DNA of 64,000 nucleotides from contig NW_017386020.1 in assembly GCF_000237925.1 (NCBI RefSeq), positions 434,001-498,000 of the forward strand, read 5' to 3'. The stretch is from Schistosoma mansoni. Taxonomy: Eukaryota; Platyhelminthes; Trematoda; Strigeidida; Schistosomatidae. The position numbers and the translations under genes were made by a program. Shown one piece after another: positions 59,601-64,000 of this stretch (position 1 is the stretch's first letter; the number at the start of each line of letters is the position of its first letter). A model generated the notes under the pieces. That model was not told where the DNA came from. It did not search any database and worked only from the letters and a program-made list of their open reading frames with translations.

Positions 59601-59853
59601 GAAGTGGATTGGGCACACTTTGAGGAAATCACCCAATTGTGTCACAAGACAAGCCCTCACATGGAATCCTGAAGGTCGAAGGAGAAGAGGAAGACCAAAG
59701 AACACATTACGCCGAGAAATAGAGACAGACATGAGAAGAATGAACAAGAACTGGATAGAACTAGAAAAGAAGGCCCAGGACAGAGTGGGTTGGAGAAAGC
59801 TGGTCGGCGGCCTATGCTCCATTGGGAGTAACAGGCGTAAGTAAGTAAGTAAG
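56654..59853 (+). mobile_element. Full-length, intact RTE-clade LINE (LINE B)
   Basis: 3200 bp between perfect 12-bp target duplications. A ~170-bp 5' UTR (starting ACTCCGCCTGTAGC), a single 1005-codon ORF, and a (GTAA)n tail. The stop codon lies within the tail, so there is no separate 3' UTR. Truncated relatives are at 1-141 and 34347-34683. Unbroken frame plus exact duplications suggest a young and possibly active element; it is clearly less AT-rich than its surroundings. Confidence 0.93.
56827..59844 (+). CDS. LINE B endonuclease-reverse transcriptase
   Basis: 1005 residues, no frame breaks. The APE-type endonuclease spans ~25-275: GTWNVRT with Asn32, SETHW with Glu61, GDFNAKVG with Asp172 and Asn174, and SDHH with Asp267/His268. 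After a basic linker rich in Lys/Glu (~300-450) comes the [31 protein letters not shown], motif [15 protein letters not shown] with Asp645, motif [14 protein letters not shown] (701-713), motif C FADD with Asp747/Asp748, then FTYLGSIID. The C-terminus has [10 protein letters not shown] and a basic [16 protein letters not shown] stretch that may bind nucleic acid. All catalytic residues are present. The enzyme nicks target DNA and copies its own RNA there; it could also serve the non-autonomous elements in trans (inference). ATG 56827 is preceded by GGAAAA. Confidence 0.93.
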   Translation: MTSHDESRVPSEVTRPMHLLTTRAKIFIGTWNVRTMWETGRVFQISAEMRKYNLEVLGISETHWTQVGQQRLSSGELLLYSGHEEENAPHTQGVALMLSRKAQNALIGWESHGLRIIKASFKTKREGITMNIIQCYAPTNDYDDDAKNQFYDRLQSIFEKCPTKDLTILMGDFNAKVGMDNTGYEDVMGQHGLGGRNENGERFANLCAFNKLVIGGTIFPHKNIHKATWISPDHTTQNQIDHVCINKKFRRTMEDVRTRRGADIASDHHLLVAKMKLKLKKHWTMARTTSQKFNTAFLRDADKLNEFNIALSNRFEAFHDLLNGEGTTIESSWKGIKEAIVSTCQEVLGQKKHHHKEWITVGTLDKIEARRNKKVAINISRTRAEKAKAQAEYTEANKQVKRSIRTDKRKYVEDLAMTAEKAAREGNMRQLYDTTKKLAGNYRQPERPVKNKEGKVINDIEEQRNRWVEHFKELLNRPAPLNPPNIEAAPTDLPIDIGPPTIEEISMTIRQIKSGKAAGPDNIPAEALKANVTATAKILHILFSKIWDEEHVPTDWKEGLLIKIPKKGNLSKCDNYRGITLLSIPGKVFNRVLLNRMKDSVDAQLRDQQAGFRKDRSCTDQIATLRIIVEQSIEWNSSLYINFIDYEKAFDSVDRTTLWKLLRHYGVPEKIVNIIRNSYDGLNCQIVHGGQLTDSFEVKTGVRQGCLLSPFLFLLVIDWIMKTSTSGGMHGIQWTGRMQLDDLDFADDLALLSQTQQQMQEKTTSVAAASAAVGLNINKGKSKTLRCNTICTNQITLDGEALEDVETFTYLGSIIDEHGGSDADVRARIGKARAAYLQLKNIWSSKQLSTNTKVRIFNTNVKTVLLYGAETWRTTKAIIQKIQVFINSCLRKILRIRWPDTISNKLLWETTNQIPAEEEIRKKRWKWIGHTLRKSPNCVTRQALTWNPEGRRRRGRPKNTLRREIETDMRRMNKNWIELEKKAQDRVGWRKLVGGLCSIGSNRRK

Positions 59854-59865
59854 TGCTCTTGTTCA
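59854..59865. repeat. Right target-site duplication of LINE B
   Basis: TGCTCTTGTTCA, identical to 56642-56653. Confidence 0.92.
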
Positions 59866-60819
59866 GTGTACGCGTAGTTGTTGATTTTATTGTCATTATT
59901 ACTTCACTTATCATATTTTCGGAAAAAAACTTGTTTTTCTAATCATCTAGTCATCTCTTGGTAGTATTTGTTGCAGACTGGTCTCAATTAGGATATCAAT
60001 CAAAACCACTGGAGATGAGACAGATGTTTTTTTTCTAGTGCACAGCTACTTATGATTCTGCATCAAAAACCAGAGTCACAGGGATCGAATTCGTGAGCCC
60101 TGGTATCTAGTTTCTTGGCAGTTACCACTTGTCATCACGAAATGTCTGTAGTTTTAAAGAAACTGATGTCCGTCTGTCCAGGAATTTTAAAGCGCGTCAG
60201 CCAGTTTCGTATTGTTGAAGACAATACAATTTAAACATTCATAGCCTGATTGTCACCATCTAGGAGTGATGTGTCCACATAAACAGACAACTGGTCAGTT
60301 GCCAATATGATATTATCCCTTTGCTTCGTGCAGACAGAATTCTATCTATAGTGATGCGATTCGGGAACAGGTCAAAGTGACTTGACATCTCATGGAAATT
60401 CCCTTAAGATGTTTTAGTTTCCTCAAGATCGTATAAAAACACGAGAACATGAACACGGAAATTATGTACAAAGTGTCCTGGAAATTTCTGCTAATCACAT
60501 AGCATTCAAATTTATGGAATATTTTGTTATCTCAAGTAGTATACTGAATGAAAAGTTAGCTGATAAAAGCAATATTTATGTAAGTTACAATGTCGTTGAT
60601 TTTGAAGTCATTCGTAATTTACAATTTTCCTAAAACTAATTATGATTCTTGATAAATTCATGGTAGTAAAACTTGCGAATAAAAGCTATATTGAGGGAAT
60701 CTGAACAGGATGCATATATTTCAACAGAGACTGATCAGTTACATTCCTTGAATACCATGAACGAAAAATTATAAAACCTTATTAATACTTTCATACGTGT
60801 TTAAAAAACCTATTGATTA

Positions 60820-60965
60820 TCCGTGCTCAGTATCTAGTTCAGTGGATGACACGTCGGGTGTTTAAAACCAATAGTATTGGGTTTGAATTTCGATGCATGT
60901 ACGTCAAGCTGAAAAGTTCCAGATAGGACAAAAGACATATCCTGAATTTCAATGATAGCTACATG
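60820..60965 (+). mobile_element. Decayed family 1 element
   Basis: A remnant head (TCTAGTTCAGTGGATGACAC, GGGTTTGAATTTC) is followed by AGCTGAAAAGTTCCAGATAGG and CAAAAGACATATCCTG, which line up with the family-1 ribozyme. Core boxes are mutated, so it is inactive. Confidence 0.55.
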
Positions 60966-61559
60966 ACAAATATACTGACTATATTATCACTGCATCAACA
61001 TTTGTTCTGATCAAATTATCCTGTCAAGCATCATCAGTCTCTTGAATTAAAAGTCTTCTCTATTCAACTTATTATTCATTTGTCATTATTTTATTCTCCC
61101 ATAAGTTCATTGATTAAAATGATTAACAAACTAACGTCTAATTGATGAGTCAGGATGAAACAAATCGCTATTACCATTGTTATTATTATTGTTATTAAGA
61201 AATGTCATTTGTTGACATTCAACTTCTTCCTGACTTCTCTAATTCTATGAATCATGTTTCCTTTACACAAAACCGTTTTTGAATTTGTCTTAAAATAAAT
61301 AACTAATTATCACTGTATCATTATTTTCAGTAAGGCGATATATTTAATGATTTCGTCAACTATTAAGACGATTCTCTTCACGAATAGATATTAACCATAT
61401 GAAACTATACAAAACTATTCTATATAACCTATTCTTCACAGATTAACTAAAAATCATTTGAAATAAATATGAAAAATGTACTTGGCTTTAATCTTATATT
61501 GTAATTCTATTCATTCTTAAGGTTATTAGTATTATAAAGGCTGCGTCCGTCAGAAATTG

Positions 61560-61725
61560 AAATGCCTTTGAAATTCAAGGAGCGATGAATAGCTGTTCCG
61601 CCCTAGTTTAGGACTCTTCAGGTGTGCGCACTTACAACCCCACTAGGGATCAACCTGGGAAACTTTAGATCTCGTGGAGAACATTTAACTATTATAAACA
61701 CTGAGTCGGCGACCAGTAGAACAAT
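61560..61725 (-). mobile_element. Decayed family 2 element
   Basis: Minus strand: tRNA-like head remnant (plus-strand TAGGGATCAACCTGGGAAAC), then CTGAAGAGTCCTAAACTAGG and GCGGAACAGC, a ribozyme with altered GAAA box. Inactive. Confidence 0.5.
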
Positions 61726-64000
61726 TTCAACTACAGTTAATTTATGATGTAGCACGGTGATAATCCCTTGACTTTTGTCTCACTCTCGATGTTTGTGATC
61801 CCTACCAACCATCAACTTCACGTTCCAGTTTCAATTACATACTGAGCTTAGCCACTAGTGAAATGAGTACTATAGTTTAGTTGTAGACGTTTTGAGGAGA
61901 TTAACCTAAACAGTATATTATATTTGTCAAGAATAGTCCCAGAGATAAGGTGTCATTTGAAATGCCCGACGAATACCACCCATTAATCAAGTGATTCCTC
62001 CACATATCTCCTTCAACTAAATCGGTAGTATTAATGTTAATCTCTGATCTTTATTCTATTTCGTCAGGAGTATTTGATCTAGTTGTTATCCATTCATCGA
62101 TTATTTCATGGATAACTTCAACATTACAATGAAGTAGATGTTTACATTTATATTTCCCTGTGTTTCGTGAATCATTTGCTTGAAATGTAATAAGTACGAA
62201 ATGATTGTCGCATACAACTATATTCCCTGATAAATATAAACATAACCAGAACAACAAGGTTTGTAGAATTCATTCTATTCCACTGTTTCTCATCAGCCGC
62301 ACATAACCTAAAATGCTTGACGTACTCTAAACAATTATTCATCGTTATATTAACTGTATTTTTAGGTTGTATGCAGCTGATGAGAAATTTTGAAATAAAA
62401 TAAGTCCACTATATTCTATAAACCATGTTGTTCTAATTATGTTTAAGCGATTATTACATAAGGATAAAGAAATTACGTAGTGAAGATGATTTTTATCGAA
62501 CTCTGTTATCAACTAGAAAATTATTGAAAACAAGAAAAAACCTCAAAATACAGTTGTTTCATTTTTGTGTAGAACACTTCATTGACAAAACAAAACGCAG
62601 AACATATCTTATAAATTCATGTTTCATGGTCAGCACCATATCTTTATGGACTGGTGAATTTAAACATAGCTATTCATATTTCTAACCGCGGTTGACTAGT
62701 TGTAATCTAACGCCGTCATTTAACGCCATTTAGTGATGTCTAGTTCACTTCGGACATACATGAACTCTAGTAGTAACCTCTACTCAGTATTGCACGGTCA
62801 GGAATTCGGATAACCAATCTTAATGTGAAGTGCTCATTGCATTAAGTGAGTGTAAGGGAATCAATCTTAGATAAGACTGTTATAGGTAAGTGTCGCAGAA
62901 TATTTTCAAATTCTACAGCTGAAATCTATTTATAATCTACCCTAGTTGATAACGCTTTTTGTTGTAACGGATCGTGTCCGGAAACTGAGACTGACACACA
63001 GCATGTTACGCTCCACCCCATCACCAAACTGGCTAATTGAGCAAGAGTACAAGTGTGAACGAGAAAGTATATTGGGCTGACGAATGAAATGCACAAATAC
63101 TCACCTATGTATATACCACTCTAAACCTTACAAAATCGATCCATTTATTAGCCAATGAAATTCAGTTGCCTTTCAGATCACTTCGGATTCCCATCGATTG
63201 ACCTTCTCATCAGGCTACTTCTGATTGGCTTACCATATCACTTTTCACCTTATCTCAGATGATAAAAAACAACAACTGGGGATCATATGTCGTTTAAATT
63301 GATGACTGTTTTAACTAGGCAGTCATTTAAAACCAGTAAGTAGTTGACAGACATTTCGTCTTAGTACGTATTTCATCAGAAGTATACAGCTGTGACCCCA
63401 CTAGAGATCGAACCCTGAACCTCGAAGCTATGTAGCAAATGCTTAAACTTCAGAATACCGAAATGGCAACTAATAATTTACATTTCCCAATGTTGAGTAA
63501 CTATCATTTATTGGCACCGATAAAATATGTTTAATGTTTAGTTAGAGTGAGCCCTACCAGTTTAATTATTTCAAGGAAACTCAGTAATATTTAATCCTGA
63601 AATTGCAAATCTAACTTCAAAAACGTTTAGATCACTATAGACCATCTCATCATTCTTTTGCAATTACGGTAGATATCATGTGAATCTTTAGAAAAAAATT
63701 ATTCTCAAGATTTAATTCATTAGTGTCCCTCAAATTTTTTTTCTTTCTATGAATATTAAATCATCCACGATTTTCTTCACCCCCAAAAATTATATCTCCG
63801 TAATAATTCACGTCAGTTTCTTTGTTGCTCAGTGTAAAAACTTGAAATAAATAAGAGATAGCAAAATGTTCAGTGTTTTGTAAAAGAATAAAAATAAATG
63901 TGATGTAAACTTTGCAGTTTATTGATAGCAACAACAAACGGACGAACTAACAAACAATCACGATCAGTAATAGGATATACGAATGTATAGTAAATAAATA

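Larger units (their letters stand above)
59866..64000. other. Gene-free stretch with decayed elements
   Basis: No gene seen. Besides the relics listed separately, 62970-63260 is less AT-rich and may be an unnamed repeat, and 63340-63460 has a minus-strand tRNA-like remnant (plus-strand CTAGAGATCGAACCCTGAAC). Confidence 0.5.

Noticed and set aside
58069-59822. Antisense frames of 114-205 codons on the minus strand
   Set aside because: Shadows of the intact LINE B coding sequence; no domain of their own.

Overview
This is an AT-rich eukaryotic window with almost no ordinary coding sequence. It looks like a blood fluke (Schistosoma): RTE-clade LINEs with (GTAA)n or (GACT)n tails, Penelope-like elements, and above all tRNA-headed short elements that end in hammerhead ribozymes, as in the known schistosome Sm-alpha repeats. 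The species is not resolved.

One host gene is supported. A minus-strand first coding exon (52603-53284) encodes a low-complexity N-terminus and the first half of an RRM of the CELF/Bruno type (CELF3-6 subgroup), ending at a clean GTGAGT donor. No second exon was recognised in the 52 kb downstream of it, so 1-52596 is probably one very long intron filled with mobile elements; 53285-64000 is upstream DNA.

Mobile DNA by region. 1-600: a LINE 3' end and two inverted hammerhead dimers. 6509-10471: a full-length RTE LINE with a 12-bp target duplication and one evident frameshift. 13.7-18.1 kb: an inverted hammerhead pair around an assembly gap and two Sm-alpha-like copies. 23.7-24.3 kb: a Penelope GIY-YIG domain. 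25.8-30.9 kb: hammerhead elements, a decayed LINE, and a ~540-bp short retroelement. 32.3-37.9 kb: a minus-strand Sm-alpha copy, a 5'-truncated LINE, a ruined Penelope element, and a probable solo LTR. 39.7-51.3 kb: many copies of the second hammerhead family. 56642-59865: an intact 1005-codon RTE LINE with a 12-bp target duplication.

The most interesting signal is two tRNA-headed hammerhead families. Family 1 is Sm-alpha-like, with stem III reading ACGCGCGT. Family 2 has a ~397-bp period, with stem III reading ACGGCCGT. Family 2 recurs as direct head-to-tail junctions, which suit a circular or concatemeric template, and as inverted dimers whose two arms share private substitutions, which suit snap-back synthesis. 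The active RTE LINE could supply the reverse transcriptase in trans; that link is inference. Stretches not listed hold AT-rich sequence in which I see no gene.
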